From the NCBI GenBank assembly GCA_045110575.1, contig JBGCGF010000015.1:124001-188000 (forward strand): 64,000 nt of DNA, given 5' to 3'. A program made the position numbers and the translations under genes. Below the pieces are notes generated by a model, which saw only the letters and a program-made list of their open reading frames with translations, did not search any database and was not told the DNA's origin. Origin of the DNA: CALDTK01 sp045110575 (GTDB lineage Bacteria; Bacteroidota; Bacteroidia; Chitinophagales; Saprospiraceae). Of this stretch, positions 43,409 to 53,700 are shown piece by piece. Every line of letters starts with the position of its first letter. Within the stretch, counting starts at the first letter, position 1.

Positions 43409-43816
43409 TTACTCACCATAGTAGTCGACACTAATATTTTCTGTCTCCACCAGTTTCACGCAATGGAGGGCGCAGGTGGTAAGTTTTGGCGAAAGCCGAC
43501 CCCAAATAGCGATTGCTATATTTTCCGAAGTAGGTTGCTTGCCTTGTAGCCACGGAACGTCAAGGTTGAGGTTGCTATGATCTAGCACTTCAGAGACTTC
43601 CTCCTTGATGATATCAGCAAGTTGCTTCGCGTCCATAACAAACCCGGTCATCGGATCAGGGGTACCCTTTACGGTGACGAAGAGTTGATAGTTGTGACCG
43701 TGCCAGTTGGCGTTTGCGCATTTACCGAAAACCTCGCGGTTTCGTTCAGGGCTCCACTCCTCTACATAGAGTTTATGAGCAGCATTAAAGGTGACGCGTC
43801 GGGTGAGATGTACCAT
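43409..43816 (-). CDS. queD: 6-carboxytetrahydropterin synthase (QueD/PTPS family)
   Basis: A 135-residue PTPS-fold enzyme. Zinc ligands are FNAAHKL near residue 14 and NWHGHNY near 38-41, and the catalytic cysteine lies in GKCAN near 33. LDHSNLN and ETENISVDYYG are typical. With the neighbouring folE it supports 6-carboxytetrahydropterin production for queuosine; 6-pyruvoyltetrahydropterin synthase is the alternative. The ATG is preceded by TTACTTTCGCG at 43831-43821, four bases away, so the mRNA would be almost leaderless. Confidence 0.88.
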   Translation of the reverse strand: MVHLTRRVTFNAAHKLYVEEWSPERNREVFGKCANANWHGHNYQLFVTVKGTPDPMTGFVMDAKQLADIIKEEVSEVLDHSNLNLDVPWLQGKQPTSENIAIAIWGRLSPKLTTCALHCVKLVETENISVDYYGE

Positions 43817-43820
43817 TGGG

Positions 43821-43831
43821 CGCGAAAGTAA
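43821..43831 (-). promoter_or_regulatory. Putative -7 promoter box of queD-folE
   Basis: The complement reads TTACTTTCGCG, identical to the box upstream of ffh (2833-2843), and ends four bases before the queD ATG. No matching -33 element was found. Confidence 0.35.
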
Positions 43832-43891
43832 TCGTTCAGGTTCGTCTGCACAGGGGTGATGTTGGTCGAAGGATCAAGAATTTACAAGCAT

Positions 43892-45037
43892 ATGCATGTA
43901 TTTTTATCGCCGATGCCGACAACTGCCTCTATCACAAAGCGTGACGCCAATTTTTACTGGCGTTCTGTGTTCAGTTATTTCTCAAGACGGGAGGTATATC
44001 ACGTTGGTTTTTGGGTTTTTGCTGCCTTGGCGATGTTCTACATAGAACGCCCCGTAGATTCCGCTCAAAAACTTGCGGCTGTAGCAACCTCGCTAGGCTT
44101 CTATGCGGCGATTGTGTATTTCAACCTGAACTACCTCTTTCCGAACTACCTGAATGAGAAGCGCGTCATACTTTATGTCTTCCTGTTCATACTAGCAGCA
44201 CTTGTTGCGACGCCACTACGTTCTTTGGTCATGTTCTGGGTGTACAACCGATCTCCTGAAGTACAAGAAGCTCTGCTCATTGGTCAAGGCAGCATATTTC
44301 TGTCTCACCTTGCTGTAGGTGCAGGATCAACGATGCTCAAAATTGCAGCAGACTGGACGAGGAATACCCGTGAACAGCAAAAGCTTAAGGCGCAAAACCT
44401 CCAGTCAGAGTTGCGGTTTCTTCGATCACAGGTGAATCCTCACTTCTTGTTTAACACGCTGAATAGCTTGTATGCACTAACGCTCAAGAAGTCTGAGAAG
44501 GCTCCTGAGACCGTGTTAAAGTTGAGCGACATGATGCGTTACATGCTCTATGAAAGCAACGCACGGATGGTGCCGCTGATCAAGGAGGTTGAGTACGTCA
44601 AGAATTATCTCGCATTGGAGAAGCTCCGTTACGATACTTCTGGAGACATCCATTTTGAGATTGACGGTGACATCACGGACCAGGAGATTGCACCTATGCT
44701 GTTTATCACCTTCGTTGAGAATAGCTTTAAGCACGGTCTAGCCAAGGTTTTGGACAAAGGCTACGTGCACATTTACCTACTGATTGAAGGCGACGAAATT
44801 CGATTTCACCTAGAAAACAACAAGCCTCAAATCGAGGACGATTTTGATACCCCTGGTGGTATCGGATTACTTAACGTTCAGCGACGCCTAGATCTACTAT
44901 ATCCAGGACGTTATGAATTGAACAGTCTTGCTACCGATGATACGTACTCGGTAGACCTTTACTTAAACCTTTATCGAGAGGATTATCAATCTCCAATCGG
45001 TAAGCCTCTACCCGCACACGAAAATCCTCAAGCATGA
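43892..45037 (+). CDS. LytS-type sensor histidine kinase
   Basis: The ATG at 43892 is preferred for its AT-rich upstream; 43859 and 43913 are alternatives. The product is about 381 residues. Four membrane helices fill residues 20-165. A coiled-coil linker leads to the His_kinase domain with LRSQVNPHFLFNTLNSLYAL (phosphorylated His) and the ATP-binding ENSFKHG N-box near 285 and GGIGLLNVQRRLDLLY. The gene overlaps its response regulator by four bases (ATGA). The input signal is unknown. Confidence 0.92.
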   Translation: MHVFLSPMPTTASITKRDANFYWRSVFSYFSRREVYHVGFWVFAALAMFYIERPVDSAQKLAAVATSLGFYAAIVYFNLNYLFPNYLNEKRVILYVFLFILAALVATPLRSLVMFWVYNRSPEVQEALLIGQGSIFLSHLAVGAGSTMLKIAADWTRNTREQQKLKAQNLQSELRFLRSQVNPHFLFNTLNSLYALTLKKSEKAPETVLKLSDMMRYMLYESNARMVPLIKEVEYVKNYLALEKLRYDTSGDIHFEIDGDITDQEIAPMLFITFVENSFKHGLAKVLDKGYVHIYLLIEGDEIRFHLENNKPQIEDDFDTPGGIGLLNVQRRLDLLYPGRYELNSLATDDTYSVDLYLNLYREDYQSPIGKPLPAHENPQA

Positions 45038-45753
45038 ATGTCATTATAGTCGACGACGAACCGCTCGCTCAAGAAGTCATAGAAACCTATGTCTCTCAGA
45101 TTCCTTCGTTAACGCTTGTCGGAAAGGCAAGCAATGCTGTTGAAGCGAACTCGCTTTTACAAGAGCAATCGGTAGACTTGATGTTTTTGGATGTGCAGAT
45201 GCCGATGCTCAATGGCATTGACTTTCTAAAGAGTCTAGATAATCCACCGTTGGTTATCCTGACAACCGCATACAGCGAGTTTGCCGTTGATGCGTTCGCA
45301 TTGAACGCAGTTGACTACTTAATGAAGCCAGTAGCCTTAGATCGCTTCATGAAGGCCGTAAACAAGGCGGTAGCATCGAAGGCAGGGTCTGCTATTATTG
45401 ATTCTCACTCAGAAGAGGTTGAGCGAGACTATATCTTCGTTAAGGCGGAGAAGAAGTTGATCAAGGTGGAATTCAGTGAAGTGGTTTTCATTGAGGGCTT
45501 GAAGGATTATGTGATCATCCGAAACGATGAGACGCGTGTCATCACACTACAAACGATGAAGAGCCTCGAGGCGAAGCTGCCTTCCAGCATTTTCAGAAGA
45601 GTTCACCGCTCTTACATCGTCAACCTTGAGAAAGTAGAAGCTGTAGAGGGAAATAGCCTCGAGGTCACCGTAAAAGGCCAGAAGAAGCTTATCGCCATTG
45701 GAAAGAACTACAGGGAGGCATTACTAGCCCATATCAACTCGATGAAGCTCTAA
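45034..45753 (+). CDS. LytTR-family response regulator
   Basis: A 239-residue protein. The receiver domain has the acidic pocket IIVDDE, the phospho-acceptor Asp in LMFLDVQMP near residue 53, and the lysine in YLMKPVALD near 104. The LytTR DNA-binding domain follows (FVKAEKKLIKVEFSEVVFIE, FRRVHRSYIVNLEKVEAVEGN). Together with the adjacent kinase it forms a two-component pair. The 845-bp region downstream, free of normal genes, holds candidate small transcripts that might be its targets; this is speculation. Confidence 0.94.
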   Translation: MNVIIVDDEPLAQEVIETYVSQIPSLTLVGKASNAVEANSLLQEQSVDLMFLDVQMPMLNGIDFLKSLDNPPLVILTTAYSEFAVDAFALNAVDYLMKPVALDRFMKAVNKAVASKAGSAIIDSHSEEVERDYIFVKAEKKLIKVEFSEVVFIEGLKDYVIIRNDETRVITLQTMKSLEAKLPSSIFRRVHRSYIVNLEKVEAVEGNSLEVTVKGQKKLIAIGKNYREALLAHINSMKL

Positions 45754-45864
45754 AAGATGGGTTTGCAAGAACAAAATACCGATTCTTGGGGGTATTACAA
45801 AATGCGTAGGGGCTCTATACTTGTGTCAGCGGATATTCGCTGTATTTAACTTAATTCACCAATC

Positions 45865-45924
45865 ATGTTGAGCGCAATTTTAGAACTACTCGGAATCTGG
45901 CAAGACGAAACTCACAACCAGTAA
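45865..45924 (+). CDS. Possible tiny peptide gene (19 residues) before a strong terminator
   Basis: An ATG in an AT-rich context (AATTCACCAATCATG) opens a 19-codon frame, MLSAILELLGIWQDETHNQ, ending 27 bases before a clear intrinsic terminator (45952-45983). A TATACTTG box at 45816-45823 resembles a -7 element. The first 12 residues are amphipathic and hydrophobic. Such a short frame can arise by chance; the adjoining terminator is the main argument for a transcript. The product may instead be a small RNA. Confidence 0.3.
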   Translation: MLSAILELLGIWQDETHNQ

Positions 45925-45951
45925 TTTCAAATATTTCTTTTTGAAATAGAG

Positions 45952-45983
45952 AAAGGTCAGACGATACCGTCTGGCCTTTTTTT
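45952..45983 (+). terminator. Intrinsic terminator of a short transcript after the response regulator
   Basis: AAAGGTCAGACG (45952-45963) pairs with CGTCTGGCCTTT (45968-45979) around the loop ATAC, with one G-U pair, and seven T follow. It is 200 bp past the response-regulator stop. Confidence 0.85.
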
Positions 45984-46093
45984 GTGCCCAGTTGTCGCAG
46001 CACTGCGCTATAGCAAAGGCAATGAGCCTGTGCTATAAAAAAACAAGTCGCTTGGACGCAGCCCGCCGTTATGAATTTCACTTCCCGATGGTA
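45976..46093. repeat. Repeat unit A of a duplicated terminator module
   Basis: This stretch resembles 46276-46393 over about 115 bases: both start at the T-run of a terminator, continue CC-AGTTGT, reach a small hairpin (TATAGCA...TGCTATA here), then AAAAAACAA, a second hairpin-like GC block (GTCGC..GCAGCCCGC), TTA, AATT and TCCC. Read on the complement, the GC block followed by TTGTTTTTTT looks like a terminator too. Confidence 0.5.
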
Positions 46094-46241
46094 TCGTACA
46101 TCAAGTTGAAGAAGCGCTCAACAGCAGAAGAATAAATGGGGGGCAATTAGTCTCTAGACACAAAGCGCCTAAGTATTTACCGTATTAAGGGCTTTGGTGT
46201 GCATTACGGGAGAATTTACCACTCACCTTTGTAACAAACTC

Positions 46242-46283
46242 AAAAGAAGAGGTCACGCGTAAAGCTTGACCTCTTCTTTTTTT
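46242..46283 (+). terminator. Second intrinsic terminator in the gene-poor region
   Basis: AAAAGAAGAGGTCA (46242-46255) pairs perfectly with TGACCTCTTCTTTT (46267-46280) across an 11-base loop and runs into a T-tract ending at 46283. No coding gene ends just before it, so it implies a short non-coding or peptide transcript between about 46100 and 46242. Confidence 0.85.
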
Positions 46284-46393
46284 GCCTAGTTGTTTCTGTG
46301 ATTTGTCAGATGTATGAAAGGGGGTTAGGCTATGGCCTAAAAAACAACGAGCCGCCCGGAGGCAGCTCGCTATTAACAAATTATAATCCCATG
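46276..46393. repeat. Repeat unit B of the duplicated terminator module
   Basis: Matches unit A at a distance of exactly 300 bases (T-run at 46277 versus 45977). Here the small hairpin is TTAGGC-TATG-GCCTAA (46325-46340) and the GC block CGAGC-CGCC-CGGA-GGC-AGCTCG (46348-46369). On the complement this block is followed by TTGTTTTTT, a good minus-strand terminator. A 31-codon frame from 46391 (MNIDNYGLDPSSALQIW...) follows but is not supported by anything else. Confidence 0.5.
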
Positions 46394-46503
46394 AACATTG
46401 ACAATTATGGGCTAGATCCCTCTAGCGCATTGCAAATATGGCACGGGGTGACAAGTAAAAACGAGTACACAATAGCATCATTGTGAACGAAAAATACTAA
46501 AAC

Positions 46504-46541
46504 AAAAAGCCCGGACCAACATCTACAGTTGATTCGGGCTT
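46504..46541 (-). terminator. Terminator of the 838-residue T9SS gene
   Basis: On the complement, AAGCCCG (46541-46535) pairs with CGGGCTT (46513-46507), extended by ATCAAC/GTTGGT inside, and is followed by TTTTTGTTTT. It lies about 60 bases past the stop of the minus-strand T9SS gene. Confidence 0.8.
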
Positions 46542-46598
46542 AATGAATGTGAATGAAAAGGTTGCAAAAACACATTGGAAATGTGCTTTAAGCATACC

Positions 46599-49115
46599 TT
46601 ATTGCTTCACAAAACGCTTGTTGAGTGTCGATTCACCGCTCAAAACGCGTATCGTGTACACGCCTTTTGGCATTGAAGCAAGACCAAGCTGGTAGTCATT
46701 GCCAAGGTCACTCACGCTAAAGACCACTTGGCCGATATCATTGAGTACTTCGAGTAGCTCAATCTCGTCTGCACCATTAAGGTGAATGCGAGTAGTTGAA
46801 GTCGCAGGGTTGGGAAACACAACAAGATCACGATCAGATAACGCTAGTCCTACTGGACGACGAGCTACAGGTACTTGAAGCTGTGTTGCCGGTACGTTTA
46901 CACGTTGTCCTCCAATACTTACTGTTGCATTTGTAATGGAGAAGTCTGCTAAGCCAACTACCTCTGGTTGGTTGGTGGTTGATCCATCAACCTGAAGAGC
47001 AGTTGGGCGGATGCCAAGTATGTCCTCATCTCCAATAAATTCAAATTGTGCGACACGTCCGTAACCAGTAACAGACCTTCCGTCCGTTCGCGTAAATGCT
47101 GTTTCTAACGAGCCAAACGTCTCTTCGTGTTGAAGATTCAAGGTCGGAGAACCGTAAGCCACGTATGAATTGTTATCGTAAATCAAGCTTTGACTTCCTT
47201 CATCAACATAAGCCGTGTTGTAATTCAGCTCATAGGTGAACCCGTAAATGTCATTGGCATAGACTGAAGGACTTCCTAAAAGCACATCGATATAGTACAA
47301 TTCACCTTCGTAAATCGTATCAAACGCAAACGAAAGAAGGAAAGGGAGCGCACTTATTCGAGAGGTAGTTGCTGGGTAAGGTTTATGGTACCTACCTAGA
47401 TTTGCCATGATGAAAGCTGTATCGGCAGCAGCGATAACACCGTCACCATCTGCATCTGCAAACTTCAGGTTTCCACCTCCATTTGATTGTTGATTCCATT
47501 CTAGAGATTCCAATCCTGTCCAAGAAGAACCAGAGCCTTGAGCGCGTTGTATTCCGATCTCACCATGAGCTGCTCCGATAGGTAGCAGGTCTGCTAGTTC
47601 GACAATACCGTTATCGTCCGTATCACCAGGCCAGACACATTCTTGCACACACCAACCGCCGGTAGGAGGATTTACGTCAAGTACATCAATGTGAATGTTA
47701 AGCGCAATACAAGCTCCGGTTGAAGTGATGCAGTAGTTGGCTACAACCATGTCCATTCCTGTATAGTCAGTAGTTGGATTGTAGATCAAAAGTCGATCAC
47801 CAATTACATCATAGCCCGCTATGTTGCTATCGATACTCGGGTAAAAAGCGGCATTACCGTTCGTAGGCACTGGCGTACTGATTCCGAAAGCATAGTTGCT
47901 AAAAGGAATAGGATAGTCCATTACGAGTGGAGTATTCTTAGGCGTCTCTAAGTAAAAGTCGATAAGAGCGGGCTGCAGATCATCAACTAGGATATCAACA
48001 GTCGCGTATTCGGCTGGTCCGCTGTAGCCTGGAGGGAATACACGGTAGGTTAATTGATCGACTCCTGCGTAGTTAGCGTCAGGTGTGTAGACTACCAGTC
48101 TATTCTGAATGCTCGCAGTTCCATTAGAAGGGCCTGAGGTGATCGCAAAGCCACTCAGGCTTGCACCTTGAACATCGTTGCTTAGAACGTTGAGGTAAGC
48201 GACCGTGTTTTTCGCAATAAAAGCTTCATCGTCAACTGCAAACTGATTTGCAGGATTTACATCGAGAACCTCTACGTAGACCACTTTGTTATAAAGCGCC
48301 CCAGCTTGGAATGATGACCATTTGATTTCATCCGTGCCAATGAAGTCCGTATTTGGCGTGTAGATCAACGGGGAACCCACGCTTAAAGCTCCATTAGTTG
48401 GAGCACTAGTCAGCGGAAAGCCTTGATTGTCAATAAGAACAACCTGCGCTCCATTCTTTGGGACTTGAATGTTAAGCGTGTCTGAACTCGGATTTGGGTC
48501 TAAAACGGTTACGGCAACTACTGCGTCATCGCATACACCCAGTAAATCACAGGTCGTGTAACTAAAAGTGGCAATCCCCCGAAAGCCAGTAAAAGGAACA
48601 AAATCTACAGTACCGTTTCCTGCGACGGTTGCTGAACCATTCGTCGCTACTGTGATTGCAGTCACAGATAAGTTGCCGAAAGTTGCTTGATCGTTTGCTA
48701 AGACATCAAGGTTAATGGTCTGATTCATCAAACCACTCGAATAATCATCAATTGCAGCGACAACAGAAGGTCCGACATTAATGATGTATTCAGTACGAAC
48801 TGCACTCAGGTTAGGAACATCCGTCCATGACTGAATCATCATCGTATCTCTTCCGAAAAAGCCCGTATTAGGAACATACTCAACGAAATCTGTACCGCGT
48901 GCTCCTACTCGAGAACCACTACTTTGAAAGAAAGCAGTGCCATGACTAGGCGTTTCCCTGATTACAGGTCTTTGCGGGTTACTATTGATGGTAAGTTCTA
49001 GTGCCTGACCGCTAACCGCGTTTACAAACACTTGAGAGACTTGAGCTTTCGCTGAAAGCGAAAGGCCAAATACCAAGATACAGGTACTTAGATAACAGTG
49101 TAAGATTTGCCTCAT
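46599..49115 (-). CDS. Cadherin/tandem-95-like repeat protein with dockerin-like pair and T9SS sorting domain
   Basis: An 838-residue protein with a signal peptide ending LSAKAQ. Residues about 25-500 are repeated Ig/cadherin-like modules with LDVLANDQATFG, TNGSATVAGNGTVDFVPFTGFRG, LNVLSNDVQGAS and NYAGVDQLTY blocks. Near residue 505 lie two calcium-loop motifs, DTDDNGIVELADLLPI and DADGDGVIAAADTAFI, resembling a dockerin pair. The C-terminus (LVVFPNPATSTTRIHL ... MPKGVYTIRVLSG ... KRFVKQ) is a type A T9SS signal. It is probably displayed on the surface or released; function is unknown. Confidence 0.87.
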   Translation of the reverse strand: MRQILHCYLSTCILVFGLSLSAKAQVSQVFVNAVSGQALELTINSNPQRPVIRETPSHGTAFFQSSGSRVGARGTDFVEYVPNTGFFGRDTMMIQSWTDVPNLSAVRTEYIINVGPSVVAAIDDYSSGLMNQTINLDVLANDQATFGNLSVTAITVATNGSATVAGNGTVDFVPFTGFRGIATFSYTTCDLLGVCDDAVVAVTVLDPNPSSDTLNIQVPKNGAQVVLIDNQGFPLTSAPTNGALSVGSPLIYTPNTDFIGTDEIKWSSFQAGALYNKVVYVEVLDVNPANQFAVDDEAFIAKNTVAYLNVLSNDVQGASLSGFAITSGPSNGTASIQNRLVVYTPDANYAGVDQLTYRVFPPGYSGPAEYATVDILVDDLQPALIDFYLETPKNTPLVMDYPIPFSNYAFGISTPVPTNGNAAFYPSIDSNIAGYDVIGDRLLIYNPTTDYTGMDMVVANYCITSTGACIALNIHIDVLDVNPPTGGWCVQECVWPGDTDDNGIVELADLLPIGAAHGEIGIQRAQGSGSSWTGLESLEWNQQSNGGGNLKFADADGDGVIAAADTAFIMANLGRYHKPYPATTSRISALPFLLSFAFDTIYEGELYYIDVLLGSPSVYANDIYGFTYELNYNTAYVDEGSQSLIYDNNSYVAYGSPTLNLQHEETFGSLETAFTRTDGRSVTGYGRVAQFEFIGDEDILGIRPTALQVDGSTTNQPEVVGLADFSITNATVSIGGQRVNVPATQLQVPVARRPVGLALSDRDLVVFPNPATSTTRIHLNGADEIELLEVLNDIGQVVFSVSDLGNDYQLGLASMPKGVYTIRVLSGESTLNKRFVKQ

Positions 49116-49311
49116 GTTCGGGGGATTTAAAGCTTAACTCGACAAGAGTCAATAAAACAAGCAAGTACAGTCCTGCAAAACTGGTATGTTTGTATCGTTG
49201 ACAAAGCAATGTTGAAAGCCGTAAACAGTTAAACGTCAATTGTTTATACGCAATTTCAGTCTAAAGGCTACGTTTCTCAGCCGCACTTCCTTGTAAATAT
49301 ACTGTTCTAAC

Positions 49312-50748
49312 GTGAAAGATTCAAAGGTTTTCTATACGATTGAACGCCTGAGTAACCGCGAACGCAGTCGTTTTCGCAAGTACCTCAAAAGCCCCTATTT
49401 TAATAGTGATCCGAAGCTTACCGAGCTTTATGAGACGATCGTGAAGAAGCAGAAAGCAGTATCGTCTAACAAACTAGATAAAGAAGGACTCTGGTTGCTT
49501 GTACGACCTGACAAGAATTTTAATGACGTCCGTTTTAGAAAATACACTTCAGACTTGCTCAAGCATATTGAAGGTTTTCTTTACCAAGAGTACACTCGAC
49601 AGGACAAAGGGCATGAATATCCGTTTGTTTTAGATGCTTTGAATGAGCGTCAGATGGACAAGCTATATGATTCTGTTCTGCGAGGTGGAAGGGATGCGAT
49701 TGAGAAAAACCCTCGCAGGGATAGTAAATATTTTCAAAGAACCTACGCTATCGAAAAACGCTTCTACGATCTCTCAGATAGTGAACGTCGTAGAGGCGTT
49801 GCTGCTACGACTAGCGATATTGCGGATGCTCTAGATCTTTTCTATATAATCGAAAAATTACGGCTTCATTGCTCCGTACTTGTTCGAAGTTTCTATTTAG
49901 AAGGCGACTATAGTTTACGACTTATCTCCGAAATAATAAAAGAAGTTGAAACAAGTGTCTTGAGAGAATACCCTGTAGTTGATATTTACTTTAGGTTAAT
50001 CCAAACTTATACGAAGCCAGAAGATAAATCGAATTACGAGACTTTAGTGGGATTAGTAAAGAGCAGTCATATTTTATTTGATCCAGACGAATTAGAAGAC
50101 CTGTACAGGGGGTTACTAAATTATTTAAATAGGGGGATTAATCGAGGCGATTCAAAGGCACTTTATCGTGTTGTTGAGCTATATGATTATATGCTCGTGA
50201 ATGAAGTGTTTAATGCTCAAGGAGAGCTATCTCCATGGGCATTTAGGAATGGAATTCTTGCAGGCTTACGCACAGAACAGTTTGATTGGGTATCGAATAC
50301 TCTTAAAATATTCAATGACAAGCTTCCAGCTGACTATCGTGACAATGCAGTATCTTTCAACTATGCTCAACTTTATTTCTATCAAAAAGAATACGGAAGA
50401 GTCCTTGAATACCTTCAAGATGTTGAGTATCAAGATCCTGCATACTCCCTTAATTCCCGAAACCTACTAGTGGCAGTCTATTATGAACTAGGCCAAATCG
50501 AGCCTCTCTACTCTACTATTCACTCTTTTCGAACGTATTTAAAGCGTCAGAAGCAACTAAGTGAAAAGGTAAGGACGGGTTATCGTGACTTGCTTAAAGT
50601 CACGCAAAGACTAGCAAAGGTAATGCATGGTGATTCAAAGAAATTAGCAGCTATAGAATCGTTTCTTGACGAAAATCCAAGTACTGTTTCCCGCCAATGG
50701 CTTACCACCAAGTTGGAAGAACTAAAAGCTGGAAAGCGCCCTTGGTAG
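49312..50748 (+). CDS. Conserved helical protein, function unknown
   Basis: A 478-residue protein from a GTG start, without signal peptide. The N-terminus (KDSKVFYTIERLSNRERSRFRKYLKSPYFN) is a pattern I associate with a widespread but uncharacterised Bacteroidota family. The remainder is helical with TPR-like spacing (YEPLYSTIHSFRTYLKR, RVLEYLQDVEYQ). No catalytic motif seen. It is divergent from the T9SS gene and convergent with smc. Codon use is more AT-rich than smc. Confidence 0.65.
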   Translation: MKDSKVFYTIERLSNRERSRFRKYLKSPYFNSDPKLTELYETIVKKQKAVSSNKLDKEGLWLLVRPDKNFNDVRFRKYTSDLLKHIEGFLYQEYTRQDKGHEYPFVLDALNERQMDKLYDSVLRGGRDAIEKNPRRDSKYFQRTYAIEKRFYDLSDSERRRGVAATTSDIADALDLFYIIEKLRLHCSVLVRSFYLEGDYSLRLISEIIKEVETSVLREYPVVDIYFRLIQTYTKPEDKSNYETLVGLVKSSHILFDPDELEDLYRGLLNYLNRGINRGDSKALYRVVELYDYMLVNEVFNAQGELSPWAFRNGILAGLRTEQFDWVSNTLKIFNDKLPADYRDNAVSFNYAQLYFYQKEYGRVLEYLQDVEYQDPAYSLNSRNLLVAVYYELGQIEPLYSTIHSFRTYLKRQKQLSEKVRTGYRDLLKVTQRLAKVMHGDSKKLAAIESFLDENPSTVSRQWLTTKLEELKAGKRPW

Positions 50749-50764
50749 GAAGTGCTTTACTCCC

Positions 50765-53700
50765 CTACCCTGCCAATTCTAAATTATCGCTGTACTCGAA
50801 CTCACGGAAGTCTACATGCGTAACTGAACTCACACCTAACTCTGGCATATAAACGCCGTAGATAGTGTCTACAGCAGCCATGGTGAGCTTGTTGTGGGTC
50901 ACGATAATAAATTGACTTCCTTTCGAGAATCGCTTGATGATTCGGTTGAATTTCTCAACGTTACTATCATCTAGCGGTGCATCAACCTCATCGAAAATAC
51001 AGAACGGTGCAGGCTTGATTAAGTACAGCGCAAACAAGAAAGCAGTAGCAGTCAATGTCTTCTCACCACCAGAAAGCTGGTTGATTGTCTGAGGACGCTT
51101 ACCCTTTGGCTTCGCAATGATCTCGATCTTAGACTCCAGTGGATTCTCTGGATCGACCATGATCATGTCCGCCGTGTCTTCTGCATCAAATAGGTGACGG
51201 AATACCTCTACGAAGTGACCACGAACAGCCTCAAACGCTTCTGTAAGCTTATCTGTCGCACTCTTGTCGATTTCTGAGATCGTTTCACGCAAGACGTCCA
51301 TCGCCTGTGTAATGTCCTCGCGCTGACCTGAAATTTGGTCATATCGCTCTTGCATGGCATCGAACGCCTCGACAGCAAGTGGGTTGATCTCACCGTAGTT
51401 GTCCAATTTCCCTTTGAGCTTGCTGATCTTATGTTCTAGTTCAGCAAGTGAAAGCTTCACTTCCCGTTCATCAGCAACCGCTTCATCCAAATTGAGTGAA
51501 AACTCAATACGAAGGCGATCCTGGAGGTTCTCCAAGCGGAACGAAAGTTCTGTCTTACGCTCACGAAGGCGGGTTACAAGTCCGGTCAGGTCTCCCTGCT
51601 CACGTTGCATGATCCGTAGCTTCTTCTCCCAATCAGCTAGGGCATTACGTTGCTCGTAGTAGGCCTTCTCTGCATGGTTGAGATCGTCTTGCTGGCGATC
51701 TTTGGTCTCTTTACCATCGGAAATTCGACGAGTAAGTTCATCCACCTTGTTGATCAAGGTAGAAAGCTCACTTCCATCTGTACCAAGAGCTTGATCACTC
51801 TCTTTTAGGTTCGAAACAACTTCCTCAAGCTGTTGCTTTGCAAAATTGAGCTCACGTTCAAATGCAGCTACTTTATTCTGTAGCTGAATCAGGTTCATGT
51901 TAGCGCTGTTATAGTCTGCGCTGGCTTCTGAGAGTTGCTGTGCAATCTGATCTGAATCCTGATCGGCTGTAGTTTGCTGGGCAATGGCCGCATCACGCGA
52001 CTGTTGCACTGGTGTTCGTGCAGCAGATACTCCGGCAAGCTTCTGGAGCAAAACATCAATCTCGTTCTTTGAGACATCGTCCTCTCCTCCACGTGCCTGT
52101 GCCTGCTGCTGCAAGCTTTCCAAAGTAGCCTGTGCACTAACTTGAAGTCTTTCGCTTTCGCCAAAACGTTGACGCAACTGACGTAATTCATGCTTGCCTG
52201 CACCACTCTTAATGCGTTGCAGCTCTGTATTCACTTCAGTACGCTTCGTTTGAAGTGCTTGTATTTGTGTAGCGAGTACCTCGATACTTGCCTCTAGTTC
52301 TTTTGCCTGCTTTCGACGACCAGTTTGCTTTCCTTGAAGCTTAGAAACAGCTCCACCTTTCGCACTAGCTGCAGTCCAAACCTGTCTTCCAGTGGTGTCC
52401 ACAGCAACCTGACGGTCACTCAGTTCAACTAGTGCTGCATTGTCAGGGACGATAAATACATCTCCCAGAAGTACTTGCAGTAAGTCAGCATATTTCTTTG
52501 GCGCCTTTACAACATCTAAGGCTGGAGTAGCTCCCGCTGGAGGTGATCCTGCTGGTTGTTTTGCCGAAAGGCTAATACCCTCAAAAACGAGGATCGTGGT
52601 TGGCGCCTGTTTAGCTTCCGCCAAAACCCGCAATCCTTCCGCAGCCGTCGCTTTGTCCGGCACTAAAAAGCAATGCAAAAACGGCGCAAGTACCGCTTCA
52701 ATAGAAGCACGATATTCCTTAGGAATGTCGACGATGTCACTTAGAAGTTCAAACTTGTCACGCCAACCTTGCTTCGTCGCGAGGTACTTGACGGACTCCG
52801 GACTTCCTTCCAATCGATTGAGCATCGATTGAATCAGAGACAGCTCATTCTCTTTTTGCTGTTGCTCATTTTGAAACTGACGTAATTGAGGTGCGAGTTC
52901 ATCTAACTCATCACGCATTCGCTGCTCGTCAACTACACGGCGACTTTCTTCGTCCTCTGCTTTCTCAAGCTGAGCACGCAGTACATCAAGACGTGCAGTA
53001 GCCTGTTCAACGGTAGCCTGTGCCTCGACACGACGACCATCTTCAGCTTCAATTCTACGAGCACGGTTACTCGCTTCACGTTGTTGTGCCTCCACTTGAC
53101 CTTGAAGCATTGCTGCTTGCTTGTCTAGTTCGAGTAAATCACGTTCAGCTTGTTGCACAGCGATAGCCTTCTCACGGACATCCGTACGAAGATTTTCTGC
53201 CGATAGCTGTACAACATTGTACGACTCCTTTTTCTCTTCGAAGGTGGAGGTAAACCCAGTCATTTCGACCTGAGAATCAGCATGCCTGGTCGTAAAGCTC
53301 TCAACCTCCTTGATCAAACGCTCACGTTCTTCAAGCATCCGCTCACGCTGAACACCGAGTTTATCGCGACTTTGAGTGAGGTAGGCTATTTTTTGTTCAG
53401 CAAGTTGCTTCTCGTTGGTAGCTCCTCGAAGCTTACCTACGACTACACCAAGCTGACGACGCTGATCCGCTAAGTGCGATTCATCCGTTAGTTGGTCTTC
53501 TTTCGTCGTCTCAACCTTTGCTTCTAGTTCTTCTAGCTCTTTCGAACGTCCTTGAAAACCATTTTCAGCTTCAGTCAGCTCTTTGATAATCTTGTCAGAC
53601 TGTTCACGTAGCTCGCGACTGCTTACGAAGGCATAATCAAGACTTAGCTCACGGTATGTTTCCTTGATCTCGAAGTACTTCTTCGTACGTCGAGCTTGCT

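Noticed and set aside
46391..46486. 31-codon frame MNIDNYGLDPS... in the gene-poor region
   Set aside because: No terminator, promoter or similarity supports it; a minus-strand terminator directly precedes it.
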